Positions 40,990 to 49,984 of a DNA stretch of 64,000 nucleotides are shown one piece after another. Each line of letters opens with the position of its first letter. Within the stretch, counting starts at the first letter, position 1. Below the pieces are notes generated by a model. It was not told where the DNA came from. It worked only from the letters and a program-made list of their open reading frames with translations, and searched no databases. The DNA is from Couchioplanes caeruleus (GTDB lineage Bacteria; Actinomycetota; Actinomycetes; Mycobacteriales; Micromonosporaceae). The DNA lies in the NCBI RefSeq assembly GCF_003751945.1, contig NZ_RJKL01000001.1, positions 4,650,001-4,714,000 on the forward strand, written 5' to 3'. The position numbers were made by a program, and so were the translations under genes.

Positions 40990-41328
40990 ATGTATGTCTC
41001 ATTGCAGGCCCTCGACGGCATCTACGGAAAGCCGGCGGCTGGCCTACACGCTCGGCTCGAGCGCTCGGTGGAGGGCCGATGGTCGACGGTCGCGAACGCG
41101 GCGACCGTCGAGAACGGCACTATCGCCAGCTTCGTCGAGGGGCAACTCGCGCCGGGGCTGTACCGGGTCGTCGTCGACAGCGACCTCTACTTCTCGGGGC
41201 TCGGCTTCAGCGCCGCGTACGCGGAGATTGTCATCCCTTTCCGGGTGCGTGCAGAACCGTACGCCCGTCAGGTCCAGGTTCTGCTTACCCCGTACTCGTA
41301 TTCGTTGTACTTCGGCGATCGGGCCTGA
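40990..41328 (+). CDS. Transthyretin/5-hydroxyisourate-hydrolase-like protein without catalytic histidines
   Basis: 112 residues starting at ATG 40990, seven bases after GGGAGG. The pattern (LDGIYGKPAAG near the start, APGLYRVVVDS in the middle, LLTPYSYSLYFGD at the end) matches the HIU hydrolase/transthyretin fold. In active enzymes the N-terminal LxTHVLD His, the HYHxPLLLSPYSYSTYRGS His and the final YRGS are conserved. Here the aligned positions are Gln, Gln and YFGD. It is probably a binding or scaffold version of the fold. It sits 22 bases before the LeuA paralogue and is probably cotranscribed with it. No purine-catabolism genes are nearby. Confidence 0.7.
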   Translation: MYVSLQALDGIYGKPAAGLHARLERSVEGRWSTVANAATVENGTIASFVEGQLAPGLYRVVVDSDLYFSGLGFSAAYAEIVIPFRVRAEPYARQVQVLLTPYSYSLYFGDRA

Positions 41329-41350
41329 CCCGACACCGGCTGAGAGAGGA

Positions 41351-43069
41351 ATGACCGTGAGGAGCAACCCATCGACGTCAGGTCGCTACGCCCAGCCCGA
41401 GACCGTGGACCTCCCGAACCGTGCCTGGCCGTCCCGGACCATGGTGACTGCGCCGCGATGGCTGAGCACCGATCTGCGCGACGGCAATCAGTCACTGGTG
41501 AACCCGATGTCGCCGGATCGCAAGCTGGCCATGTTCAACCTTCTCGTTGAGATGGGCTTCACCGAGATCGAGGTCGGCTTCCCGGTGGCCAGCCAGGACG
41601 ACCACGACTTCCTGCGTATGCTCATCGAGCGCGATCTCATTCCTGATGATGTCCGCATTTCGGTGCTGGTGCAGGCACGCGACGAGCTCATCGAGCGGAC
41701 CGTGGAGAGCCTGGCCGGTGCGCGCTGCGCCACCGTTCACCTGTACAACGCGACGTCTCCGCAGTTCCGGCGGATGGTTTTCGGGATGACCCGGGCGGAG
41801 TGCAAGGACCTCGCGGTGCGGGGGACGCGGCAGTACATGAAGTACGCCGAGCGGGTCATCGGCGGTGGCGACTTCGGCTTCCAGTACTCGCCGGAGATGT
41901 TCGTCGACACCGAGCTGGACTTCTCCCTCGAGGTCTGCGAGGCCGTCATGGACGTCTGGCAGCCGGGGCCGGGTCGGCCGATCACCTTGAACTTACCCAC
42001 CACCGTGGAGCGCACCACCCCGAACGTGTTCGCGGACCGGATCGAATGGCTGGACCGCAACCTGTCCCGGCGTGAGCACGTCTGTCTCTCGGTCCACCCA
42101 CACAATGACCGGGGGACCGGCGTCGCCTCCGCCGAACTCGCTGTCCTGGCCGGCGCGGAGCGGGTGGAGGGTTGCCTGTTCGGCAACGGCGAGCGGGCGG
42201 GCAACGTGTGTCTCGTCACGCTCGGGCTCAACCTGCTGACCCACGGCGTCGACCCGGGGCTGGATTTCGGCGACCTGAACCGGATCCGGCGGATCGTGGA
42301 GTGGTGCAACGAGATTCCGGTGCACCCGCGGCATCCGTACGGCGGCGACATGGTCTACACCGCGTTCTCCGGATCGCACCAGGATGCGATCAAGAAGGGC
42401 TTCGACGCGCGCGCGCGGGCGATTGCGGACGGCGCCGATTCCGCCACCATGCCCTGGGAGGTGCCGTACCTGCCGCTGGATCCGCGGGATGTCGGCCGGA
42501 CCTACGAGTCGTTGGTGCGGATCAACAGTCAGTCCGGCAAGGGCGGGGTGGCCTACGTGCTCGGCTCGCAGCAGGGCCTGGAGCTTCCCCGAGCGCTACG
42601 GATCGAGTTCGCCGCGGCGGTTCAGCAGGCGGCCGACGAGTGGGGCCGGGAGATCCAGCCGGACGAGATCGTCGAGATGTTCATCACCGAGTACGCCACG
42701 CCTCGTTTCGTCACCGTGCCGGTCGCGTTCCGTACCCTCGTGCCGACGGTCCTGCACGTACAGGGCGACGACTTTGTGATGGACGGCAGCCGCACCGACT
42801 CGCTCGGCGACCTCGGTGCCCACCTGGCTTCCTGGGGCATGCGGGTAGACGAGGTACGCAGGATCGGCTTCGGCGCGGCCAACACCGAGCGTGACGACGT
42901 GGTCGTGTACGCGGACTGCGAGATCGGCGAGCGGCACGTGTGGGGCGTCGGGTCGGCCACGGACCTCGACGGCGCGGCCAGAGCGGCGGTACGCGCGGCC
43001 ATCACCCGGGCATTGCGGACGGCGCCGTCGAGCCGTGAGCCGGCAAAGCGGTGGCTTCGGGCCAGCTAG
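41351..43069 (+). CDS. leuA: 2-isopropylmalate synthase paralogue (LeuA, long form)
   Basis: 572 residues from ATG 41351; GTG 41357 is better spaced from GAGAGGA and equally likely. Catalytic motifs are LSTDLRDGNQSL near 37, EVGFPVAS near 75, the metal site HPHNDRG near 250 and GNGERAGN near 277. The C-terminal allosteric domain is present (about 450-560), but the Gly-rich GSGNGP-type loop reads DGSRTDSL, so leucine feedback may be altered. The reaction is condensation of acetyl-CoA with 2-oxoisovalerate, the first step to leucine. A cluster copy could raise leucine for a beta-hydroxyleucine unit. There is a TTA codon at 41993-41995. A homologous chain-extending role on another 2-oxo acid is possible. 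Confidence 0.9.
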   Translation: MTVRSNPSTSGRYAQPETVDLPNRAWPSRTMVTAPRWLSTDLRDGNQSLVNPMSPDRKLAMFNLLVEMGFTEIEVGFPVASQDDHDFLRMLIERDLIPDDVRISVLVQARDELIERTVESLAGARCATVHLYNATSPQFRRMVFGMTRAECKDLAVRGTRQYMKYAERVIGGGDFGFQYSPEMFVDTELDFSLEVCEAVMDVWQPGPGRPITLNLPTTVERTTPNVFADRIEWLDRNLSRREHVCLSVHPHNDRGTGVASAELAVLAGAERVEGCLFGNGERAGNVCLVTLGLNLLTHGVDPGLDFGDLNRIRRIVEWCNEIPVHPRHPYGGDMVYTAFSGSHQDAIKKGFDARARAIADGADSATMPWEVPYLPLDPRDVGRTYESLVRINSQSGKGGVAYVLGSQQGLELPRALRIEFAAAVQQAADEWGREIQPDEIVEMFITEYATPRFVTVPVAFRTLVPTVLHVQGDDFVMDGSRTDSLGDLGAHLASWGMRVDEVRRIGFGAANTERDDVVVYADCEIGERHVWGVGSATDLDGAARAAVRAAITRALRTAPSSREPAKRWLRAS

Positions 43070-43253
43070 ATGGGTGCGGATGGGGTACGACGCCGGTAAG
43101 ACGATCACTTTCTAGGGGGCCCTCCTACCGCGGGAGTCAGGGGTGTACGGCGCGCTGACCGGCTGATTACGGTTGGTGCGCGGTGCGATCACGCGCCACA
43201 GCGGTCCGGCTGTGAGCGCGCCGCGCCACCACCCCCGGAAGCAGGTGACCGTG

Positions 43254-44615
43254 ATGGGGCAGCGTTCAGCGGCCGGCGCCTCCGGTACCGGAACGATCAT
43301 CGGACCGTGCGTGATGGCAGGCGCCCGGCCGGGGTTTCCTGTGTCGGCGCAGCCCGAGCGAGGAACCGGTGGACTGTATCTGGTGTTGATCCTGGCAATG
43401 GCACTGCCGTCCTCGGTGCTCTACTCGGTCGGCGCGGTCGGCGCGGAATTGACCTCGGCCTTCCACGTGTCCCGTTCGGGCCTGGGTGCCCTGCCCGCGA
43501 TCGTCTTCGGCGCCGCCGCGGTGCTGTCGTTGTGGTCCGGCGGCGTGGTCGCCCGACTCGGTGCCCGGGCCGCGCTGCTCGTCCTGTTCACCCTCGCCAC
43601 AGCGGCGTTCGTGCTGGTCGGGGCGGCCGCCGGTCAGCTCGGGCTGGTCGCTGCCATGGCGCTGTGCGGCGTGTGTCAGGCGATGTCCAACCCGGCCACG
43701 AACCTGGCGATCACCGAGTACTTCCACCCCGCGGACCGGGCGGCCGCGGTGGGCCGCAAGCAGGCCGCCGTTCAGATGTCCGCCCTGGTCGTCGGCCTGA
43801 CCGCGCCGCTGCTCACCCAGCTCGCGGGCTGGCGGGCGGCCTTCCTGGTCGGGGCGCCGCTCGCGGTTTTCGCGCTGGCGGCCACGGCTCGATCGGTGGC
43901 CGCTCGACCCCGGGTCGCACACTCCTTCAGTTGGCGCCCGGCCCGCCCGAATCGCTATCTGGCACTGTTGATGTTGTTCCTCACCGCTGAGGGCTGCGGG
44001 GTGTCCGCGGTGGCGACGTTCACCCCGCTATATGGCCGGGACCATCTGGGTCTGGGCGCGGGTGTGGCTACCGCGTCGATCGCGGTGCTCGGCGTCGCCG
44101 GCGTGGCAGCCCGGTTGATCTGGTCGCGCCGCTCGGCGGCACTCTCGTTGCTGAGCCCGCTGCTGGGCAAGCTTGCTGTCGGCGCCGCCGTATCGGCCGT
44201 CCTGATCTGGGCCGGCGCCGAGCTGGGGCCGATAGCGCTCTTTGCCGGGGTGGCGGGCGTGGGGGTCACGGCGGTCGGTGCGAACGCGGTGGCGATGGTC
44301 CTCGTCGTACGCGACCGGCGAACCGGTCCCCTCGGGCCCGCTTCGGCCCTGCTGTCCCTCGGCTTCTTCGTCGGCTTCGTCATCGGTCCGGTTTCGTTCG
44401 GCGCGATCGCCGACCACCTGGGGTACGGCCCGGCGTGGCTGGCCGTGGCGGCCGTCTTCCTGCTGGCGGCCGGGCTGTCCGGATTGGTCCCTCGTCGCGA
44501 ACGCCCCGGAGATACCGAAGGGCGGCGTGCCGCGACCTGGTGTCGCAGTACGCCGCCCGGGCGGTCCGCGCGCTCGGTCAGCGCGCGGCGTGCTCGCCGC
44601 AGAACACCGCCCTGA
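43254..44615 (+). CDS. MFS exporter
   Basis: About 453 residues from ATG 43254 (GTG 43251 also possible). Around twelve hydrophobic segments begin at LYLVLILAMALPSS. A loop with LGARAALLV after the second segment fits the major facilitator pattern, and a GRKQAAVQM loop occurs mid-protein. It probably exports the product of region A. The last 30-odd residues are Arg/Ser-rich and unusual, and the gene ends inside the 3' end of the convergent serine hydrolase (38-bp overlap), so the natural C terminus may once have been shorter. Confidence 0.85.
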   Translation: MGQRSAAGASGTGTIIGPCVMAGARPGFPVSAQPERGTGGLYLVLILAMALPSSVLYSVGAVGAELTSAFHVSRSGLGALPAIVFGAAAVLSLWSGGVVARLGARAALLVLFTLATAAFVLVGAAAGQLGLVAAMALCGVCQAMSNPATNLAITEYFHPADRAAAVGRKQAAVQMSALVVGLTAPLLTQLAGWRAAFLVGAPLAVFALAATARSVAARPRVAHSFSWRPARPNRYLALLMLFLTAEGCGVSAVATFTPLYGRDHLGLGAGVATASIAVLGVAGVAARLIWSRRSAALSLLSPLLGKLAVGAAVSAVLIWAGAELGPIALFAGVAGVGVTAVGANAVAMVLVVRDRRTGPLGPASALLSLGFFVGFVIGPVSFGAIADHLGYGPAWLAVAAVFLLAAGLSGLVPRRERPGDTEGRRAATWCRSTPPGRSARSVSARRARRRTPP

Positions 44616-45681
44616 CGAGGCTGTCCAAGGCCGGCGCGAGCGCCTCGGAGGGGTTGACCTCGGCGTCCCCGGTGGTCAGGCCGGCGGTCAGGGTCTTACT
44701 GCCGTCGGGCGTGCTGTACATCAGTGCCCCGAAGCCACCCGGCGCACCGCCGTTGTGGTGGTAGACGGTGCCGTGGTCCGCACCCAGATCCTGCACGAAC
44801 ACTCCGAGGCCGTAGTTGATCGGACCCGCGGGCTTGCGCATCTCGGCCAGGAGCGGGGCCGGTAAGAGCTTGCCCGCGTTGAGCGCGGCGAAAAAGGTAT
44901 GCAGGTCGCGCGTGGTCGAGATCGCGCCACCGGCCGCGGGAAGCATCGAGAGGTTCTGCCGGGATACGTCGACCACCTTCCATTCGTCGCCGTCCTGGTA
45001 GCGGTAGTAGCCGTGTGCGTGCGGCTCGGGCAGATCGGTGGCGTTGCCATCCAACACGGTGTCCCGCACTCCGAGCGGCTGCAGGATGCGCCGTTGCATC
45101 TGCTCGCCGTAGGTGGTGCCGGTGACCTGCTCGATCAGCAGTGCGGCCAGGGTGTAGTTGGTGTTGGAGTAGCTCCAATCGGTCCCGGGCTCGAACCGTG
45201 CCGGCTTGGCAAGCGCCAGCTCAACCAGTTCCCGCGGTTGGTACGTGTGTAGCCGGGTGTCCACCCACTCCTTGCCGGTGGCCGGAATTCCTGGTGCGAC
45301 TGTCCCGTCGGGGTAGTACTCGCCGGTGTAGTTGAACAAACCGCTGGTGTGCTGCAGCAGCATCCGCACCGTGATCCGCTCGTCCAACTCCAGGCCGGGA
45401 AGGTGGCTGGCCACCGAGGCGTCCAGTCCCAGCCGGCCCTCGGCCACCAGTTGCAGGACCACGGTGGCCGTGAACGACTTGGCGACGCTGCCCGCCCAGA
45501 ACCGGCCGTCGGCCGGCGGGCTGGCGCTCCCGCCCAGCTCACGTACGCCGGCGCTGCCCAACCATTCGCCGTGGTCGTCGTGGACGCGTACGTGAAGCCC
45601 AGCGAAGCCGGCGTCGACGAAGGCCTCGACGGCCTTCTGTAGTTCGGGGCGATCCTGGCCGGTACTGGTCCGGTTCGTCAT
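44578..45681 (-). CDS. Beta-lactamase-fold serine hydrolase (class C/PBP4*-like)
   Basis: 367 residues. Motifs are SVAK (GSVAKSF, about 65-71), the YSN triad (WSYSNTNY, about 170-177) and the HNGG block (YHHNGGAPGG, about 310), all in family order. There is no signal peptide, so it should act in the cytoplasm as an esterase, peptidase or amidase rather than a secreted beta-lactamase. It lies 11 bases downstream of the DUF4097-like gene on the same strand and is probably cotranscribed with it. No link to the biosynthetic clusters is evident. Confidence 0.88.
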   Translation of the reverse strand: MTNRTSTGQDRPELQKAVEAFVDAGFAGLHVRVHDDHGEWLGSAGVRELGGSASPPADGRFWAGSVAKSFTATVVLQLVAEGRLGLDASVASHLPGLELDERITVRMLLQHTSGLFNYTGEYYPDGTVAPGIPATGKEWVDTRLHTYQPRELVELALAKPARFEPGTDWSYSNTNYTLAALLIEQVTGTTYGEQMQRRILQPLGVRDTVLDGNATDLPEPHAHGYYRYQDGDEWKVVDVSRQNLSMLPAAGGAISTTRDLHTFFAALNAGKLLPAPLLAEMRKPAGPINYGLGVFVQDLGADHGTVYHHNGGAPGGFGALMYSTPDGSKTLTAGLTTGDAEVNPSEALAPALDSLVRAVFCGEHAAR

Positions 45682-45692
45682 GACGGGGCTCC

Positions 45693-46364
45693 TCAGAGGC
45701 TGCGGGCGGTGATGTCGCCGTGGGCAGTGGTCGCGTGGATGTTGAGGCCGGCGGCGGCGCCTTCGGTGTTTTTGAGTGCGTTGTGGACGCGGCCGAAGCT
45801 GGTGCCCGCGTCCAACGACGCGGACGCTTCGCGGGCGGCGCCGACCGAGATGTCGCCGTACTGGGTGCTCAGGGTGACGGTGCCGGTTACGGCCTCGGCG
45901 ATGCGCAGGTGGCCCTTCTGAGTGGTAATCTCCGCGGGTCCGCCGAGGCGGCCGACGGAGATGTCGCCGGCCTGCAGCGTCAGCCGGGCGCTCGCGGTCT
46001 CGTCGAGCTTGACCGAGCCGCCGGCGCCCTCGAAGGTGACGTCGCCCAGTCGGCCGACCCCCCGGAACTCGGCGCTGGCCGCCTTGGCGTCGATCCGCGA
46101 GCCGGTAGGCAACTGAACCGTGACCTCGACGGATCCGGAAGACCCGGAGATGCGGTTGGTGCTCTCGGGCGTCTCGATGCGCAGGACGCCGTCGTCGAAG
46201 GTGACCCCGACACGCTCCGCGGCCTTCACGTCGCGGCTCTTGGAGGCGTCCGCGGGGCGGATCTCGACCGTGGTGTCGGCCCGGTCGGCGGCGATGAACT
46301 GGATACGCCCGGCGGGGATGTCGAGAACGGCGGAGATCGGGGCGAGGGTGTTGAACTTCTGCAT
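45693..46364 (-). CDS. DUF4097-like repetitive beta-strand protein
   Basis: 223 residues with repeated short strands of the type GDISVGRLGG and GDITARSL, which suggests a right-handed beta-helix or solenoid as in DUF4097 proteins. No signal peptide or membrane segment is seen. It is the first gene of a two-gene minus-strand unit with the serine hydrolase, and divergent from the MarR-type regulator at 46585. Function is unknown; paired regulator plus DUF4097 genes are common in actinomycetes. Confidence 0.82.
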   Translation of the reverse strand: MQKFNTLAPISAVLDIPAGRIQFIAADRADTTVEIRPADASKSRDVKAAERVGVTFDDGVLRIETPESTNRISGSSGSVEVTVQLPTGSRIDAKAASAEFRGVGRLGDVTFEGAGGSVKLDETASARLTLQAGDISVGRLGGPAEITTQKGHLRIAEAVTGTVTLSTQYGDISVGAAREASASLDAGTSFGRVHNALKNTEGAAAGLNIHATTAHGDITARSL

Positions 46365-46584
46365 TTCAAGACTCCTTCGAGTTCGTTTCTGATGCCGGAA
46401 ACGCTACGTTGCCTTTCTAAAGCTCGCAACAACGAGGTTGCACGAACTAGACATAGCAGCAGGTGAGGCGCCTTTTTTCATTGCAACAGCTAGAGATGCA
46501 ACGCAACGGAAGGCCGCCGCTCGTTGCAATGGTTGCGGTATAAACGCTATGCTGGGCAGCAGCACGGACCGCGAAGGAGATCAC
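46365..46584. promoter_or_regulatory. Divergent promoter region with repeated GTTGC/GCAAC boxes
   Basis: The 220-bp gap contains many copies of one short motif in both orientations: GTTGC at 46408-46412, GCAAC at 46426-46430 and GTTGC at 46437-46441 (an inverted pair with six-base spacing), TTGCAAC at 46481-46487, GCAAC near 46498-46502 and again near 46503-46507, and GTTGCAA at 46523-46529. They flank AT-rich patches (TATAAAC near 46539). They look like operators for the divergent regulator, inferred from position only. Confidence 0.65.
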
Positions 46585-47319
46585 ATGCCAGGGGGCAGGC
46601 TCACCCAGCGCGAGCGCCAAGAGATCAGCCTGGGGCTGGCCGACGGCCTGCCGTACGCGGAAATCGGCCGACGCATCAGCCGTCCGACCTCGACGGTGAC
46701 CCGGGAGATCATGCGCAACGGCGGTCCCACCGCCTACCGTGCCGACCTCGCTCAGCACGCCACCGAACGCCGCGCCCGACACCGCAGAAAGGCCACCCGG
46801 GGGCAGCCCGACGCGCCGCCGCAGACCCACGGGCGCGATGCCGAGGCCGTGCGGGAGTACGAGGAGACGTTCGCCACCGTCTTCATGCAGTTGGGCCTGC
46901 CCAAAATGACGGCCCGGACGCTGACCGGCCTCTACGTCACCGATACCGGCAGCCTGACCGCCGCCGAACTCGCCGGGCGCCTACAGGTCAGCCCGGCGTC
47001 CGTCTCCAAGGCGATCGCGTTCCTGGAAAGTCAGGGCCTGGTCCGCCGCGAACGCGACGAACGACGCCGGGAACGCTACGTCGTCGACGACGACGTCCTT
47101 TACCAGTCCACGATGGCCAGTGCCCGGTCCACCGCTCATCTGGGCAAGGTCGCCCGGCAGGGCGTGGGCATTCTCGGCCCCGGCACCCCGGCCGCTGCGC
47201 GCCTGGAGAACATCGCCCGCTTCGTTGACTTCGTCTCCGAGAGCATCGCCCGCGCCGCGAATCAGGCCCGCGAGGTGCTCCACACGAAGCCCGGGACCAC
47301 GACGGAGAACGCGACCTGA
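46585..47319 (+). CDS. MarR/GbsR-type regulator with N-terminal IS30-like HTH
   Basis: 244 residues from ATG 46585, with GAAGGAGA five bases upstream. The first 60 residues (LTQRERQEISLGLADG ... STVTREI) match the HTH_38 domain found at the start of IS30-family transposases. The second half (from about 95) is a MarR/GbsR winged helix: LTAAELAGRLQVSPASVSKA, then a wing RERDERRRERYVV. No transposase catalytic core is present, so this is a regulator. It is divergent from the DUF4097 gene and probably represses both units through the repeated boxes between them. A 9-bp stem overlaps its stop codon. Confidence 0.85.
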   Translation: MPGGRLTQRERQEISLGLADGLPYAEIGRRISRPTSTVTREIMRNGGPTAYRADLAQHATERRARHRRKATRGQPDAPPQTHGRDAEAVREYEETFATVFMQLGLPKMTARTLTGLYVTDTGSLTAAELAGRLQVSPASVSKAIAFLESQGLVRRERDERRRERYVVDDDVLYQSTMASARSTAHLGKVARQGVGILGPGTPAAARLENIARFVDFVSESIARAANQAREVLHTKPGTTTENAT

Positions 47320-47335
47320 ACGCGGCTCAGGTCGC
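47311..47335 (+). terminator. Hairpin overlapping the regulator stop codon
   Basis: GCGACCTGA (47311-47319) pairs with TCAGGTCGC (47327-47335) across a seven-base loop. The stem includes the TGA stop of the regulator. Confidence 0.6.
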
Positions 47336-47454
47336 GGGCATGAAATTTCCGTATTACCGTCCGCCAGGGGCGACACGGTCCAGGGTGGCCGCTGGGATTG
47401 TGCGGATTGCAGAGGTGGAGCGCCGCCTTCGCCCGTGAGGCATCGCGCCGGCAC

Positions 47455-48018
47455 TCAGTGCCTGGTCTCGTACCTGGTCAGGATCACGCCGTCGGGGAAC
47501 GTCCGGGTCTCCACCAGGGTCAGGTTCACCCAGTTGTCCAGGGCCGTAAAGAACGGCGTGCCGCTGCCCACCAAGACCGGCGCGGTGGCCAGCACGTACT
47601 CGTCGATCAGCCCGGCCCGCATCGCCGCTGCGGCGAGTGTGGCGCCGCCGATGTCCATGGGGCCGCCATCCTCGGCCTTGAGCCGGGTGATCTCGGTGAC
47701 CGCGTCGCCGGTGACCAGGCGGGTGTTCCAGTCGACCGTGCTGATTCTGGAGGAGAACACCACCTTCGGCATGTCCCGCCAACGGCGGGCGAACTCGATC
47801 TCCGCCGGCGTGGCGCCGGGCTGCTGGTCGGCGGTCGGCCAGTGGGAACTCATCGTCTCCCACAGTTTGCGCCCATACAGCGCCAGGCCGGTCGCCCCGA
47901 CCCGGTCGGACCACCACTGGAACAGCTCGTCGCTCGGCACGCTCCAGCCGAGGTCGTCGCCGGGCGCGGCAATGTAGCCGTCCAGGCTCACGTTCATGCC
48001 AAAGGCCAGTTTCCGCAT
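47455..48018 (-). CDS. Dihydrofolate-reductase/RibD C-terminal family reductase
   Basis: 187 residues. The start is ATG at 48018, because GGGAGG precedes it by about eight bases and the family N terminus (MRKLAFGMNVSLDGYIA) then fits. Other motifs are ALYGRKLWETM and the nucleotide-binding DIGGATLAAAAM. Members of this family (YyaP/YwjB-like) are predicted NADPH reductases of unknown substrate. It is a single gene with no evident link to either cluster. Confidence 0.88.
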   Translation of the reverse strand: MRKLAFGMNVSLDGYIAAPGDDLGWSVPSDELFQWWSDRVGATGLALYGRKLWETMSSHWPTADQQPGATPAEIEFARRWRDMPKVVFSSRISTVDWNTRLVTGDAVTEITRLKAEDGGPMDIGGATLAAAAMRAGLIDEYVLATAPVLVGSGTPFFTALDNWVNLTLVETRTFPDGVILTRYETRH

Positions 48019-48514
48019 GGCGTCAGCCTCCCGTGAATCGTATTCGGCGTACAGACCAGCACGGCGCGGAAAATCATCGGTCAGGCCACGCCGAGGACCG
48101 GTTGACCACCACGCCAAGCGGATGCCGCGTACGGAAGGGAACCCCCTACGTGCACCCGACACCGGGGCGCCCGGACCACCATCACCTTGACCAGCGGTGT
48201 GTTGCGATACCCGTACGGTGAAACGGTGGGCGCCGACCCGCTGGGCAACGTGCGGGCGATGCGGCTCGACGTGACGGTCGCACGGACCGTACCGGTGGCA
48301 CCACGACCGACGACGACATCACCGACCCCGGTACCGACGACGACACCGAGGCGGTTCCCGAGGTCAGCGACACCGTCAGCGAGACGGACTCCCGCACCGG
48401 CCGCGTCGACGGCCGGGGACGGCGACCATTGGGTGGGAGGGACCCCACCCCAAGGCCGCCGACACCGGAACGTCATAGCAATCGGGCCCCTGTTGGGTTC
48501 CGACCTTCGGCCAT
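48019..48514. other. Gene-poor stretch
   Basis: About 500 bp with no ORF I accept. Open frames on both strands here have strings of Pro, Thr, Arg and Ser and no recognisable start context or domain. No RNA gene or clear hairpin was seen. Confidence 0.5.
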
Positions 48515-48688
48515 CTACTGATGGTCACGGTTCGCGTCGTCGAGCTTCCTCGGTCGTTCCTCGTGCTCGTCACGCGTCGGAGTCCGACGGTCCCGCTTCT
48601 GCTGAAGAACCGTGACTGCCATCTGCGCTACCGCCGCAACAGCACCAAGGGCGGCGGTGGCAAGGCCCACCCACTCGGACAGCTCCAT
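48515..48688 (-). CDS. Small membrane protein, hypothetical
   Basis: 57 residues from ATG 48688, with GAGGTG about six bases upstream. The N-terminal half is one transmembrane helix (WVGLATAALGAVAAVAQMAV) and the C-terminal half is highly charged (QQKRDRRTPTRDEHEERP). This single-span layout with a charged tail is common for small actinomycete membrane proteins. No function is recognised. Confidence 0.5.
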   Translation of the reverse strand: MELSEWVGLATAALGAVAAVAQMAVTVLQQKRDRRTPTRDEHEERPRKLDDANRDHQ

Positions 48689-49372
48689 GAACCACACCTC
48701 ACGCTCGAACACTGATCGAGCGGATCACGGGCACGGTTCAGCTCGACCAGTGACTGACACTGGTAAAGCTGAGTTCCGCGCTGCCCCGGTGTGGCCGGTT
48801 CTCAGAGGTGGGACCGCAGTCCCGTCTCCATGATCCTTGGGGCCAGAACGTCATGAATAAGGCTCAATGACGCCCTTAGCCAAAGGTGAACACGCAGAGG
48901 TCTCTTCCGCCGAGGATTACTCGGCCGCCGTTGCCGGGCACCGGGGGCTCCGTGTTGACGACAACGGCGCGAGGGAATACTCCCCTCTCACTGCGCCGAG
49001 TATCCCTCCGCACGACAAGGCCGGCAACCGTCCGCGGCCACAACCACACGGTCGGGAACCACGGCCGCGACCCGGTGATGCGACGACCGCGGGATGATGT
49101 CGGTGCGACCCGGTCCCCGAGTCGGTGCCTATGGCGGCGGCGTCACCAGGTGAATCTGACACCCGCTCCGATTGGCAGGCGAACGGCGCCCTGTTCATCC
49201 GGCACAGGTGGCGAGTTCGTCGCCTGCGCCGCCGTCCGTTTCGTCGGTTGAGCGACATCTACCTGGATCGAGGACTTGGTCGGTGACATCTCGTGTGACA
49301 GATGGCCGCGGGCGCGGCGCTGCTTTACCCCGCGCCGGCCCGCATGCGCGGGCCAGGTGCTGGCCGCGGCGA
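48689..49372. other. 684-bp stretch with no accepted gene
   Basis: Short frames exist on both strands but have shadow-like composition and no family signal. No tRNA, CRISPR or insertion-sequence end was recognised. The area marks the boundary between the non-cluster genes and the second cluster. Confidence 0.45.
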
Positions 49373-49984
49373 TCAAGCGTGGGGGTGCGGGTCGGGTCCG
49401 GGCTTTGCGATGTGCTTCGTGTTCTCGCTGTCGGCGGGCACGGCCACGCGGAGCGCGTCGTCTGTTCCCCACGCCGTACGCCGCGCCTCGTCGATGGCGG
49501 GATGGCGCAGCAGCGACACCGTGGTCTGGAGGGCTTCGCGTTTCGGCTCGTAGCCCACGATGTCTACCTTGATGCTCATGCGCGGGCCGGAAAGATAGAC
49601 CCACCATCGGCCTGTGTAAGGCTGGCGCGCCTCCACACCGGTGATGTCGCCATCGGCGAGCGCCTGGAGCCCCAGCTCGTCGAAGCGCTGCATCACGGCG
49701 ATCTGCGCCAACGACACGGCGTCGGCGTGACCGATGGCGGCCTGCTCGTCCGGCTCGGCGCGCCGTAAGCGGCGAAGGATTCCTTCCAGCGCGTCGTACG
49801 CAGCGTTGCCGACCACGCCTGTGGAGACGGCACCACCAAGCCAGACGAGGGCCATGTGCGCCGCGTCCCACACCGACTTGTCGCCGAGGAACCAATCGCC
49901 GCCTATTCGGACGGTCTGAGTGGAGGAGTCGACCTCCCGTGAACTCGGCGGCCGTTCATCGGCCTCGACCTCGTCAGTGCCCAT
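49373..49984 (-). CDS. Hypothetical protein, 203 aa
   Basis: I do not recognise the family. The N-terminal 30 residues are acidic and polar. A hydrophobic segment follows (VWDAAHMALVWLGGAVSTGVVGN, about 38-60, in part membrane-like). The C-terminal half is a mixed alpha/beta region (YTGRWWVYLSGPRMSIKVDIVGY). Codon composition supports a real gene on this strand, but no good ribosome-binding site precedes ATG 49984, so the start may differ. It lies on the same strand as the second cluster but 156 bp beyond its last gene. Confidence 0.55.
   Translation of the reverse strand: MGTDEVEADERPPSSREVDSSTQTVRIGGDWFLGDKSVWDAAHMALVWLGGAVSTGVVGNAAYDALEGILRRLRRAEPDEQAAIGHADAVSLAQIAVMQRFDELGLQALADGDITGVEARQPYTGRWWVYLSGPRMSIKVDIVGYEPKREALQTTVSLLRHPAIDEARRTAWGTDDALRVAVPADSENTKHIAKPGPDPHPHA

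Noticed and set aside
46585..47319. IS30 transposase
   Set aside because: Only the N-terminal HTH resembles IS30; the catalytic DDE core is absent and a MarR winged helix follows.
48187..48615. Plus-strand frame of about 140 codons in the gene-poor stretch
   Set aside because: Low-complexity Thr/Pro/Arg composition, no ribosome-binding site of note and no homology pattern.
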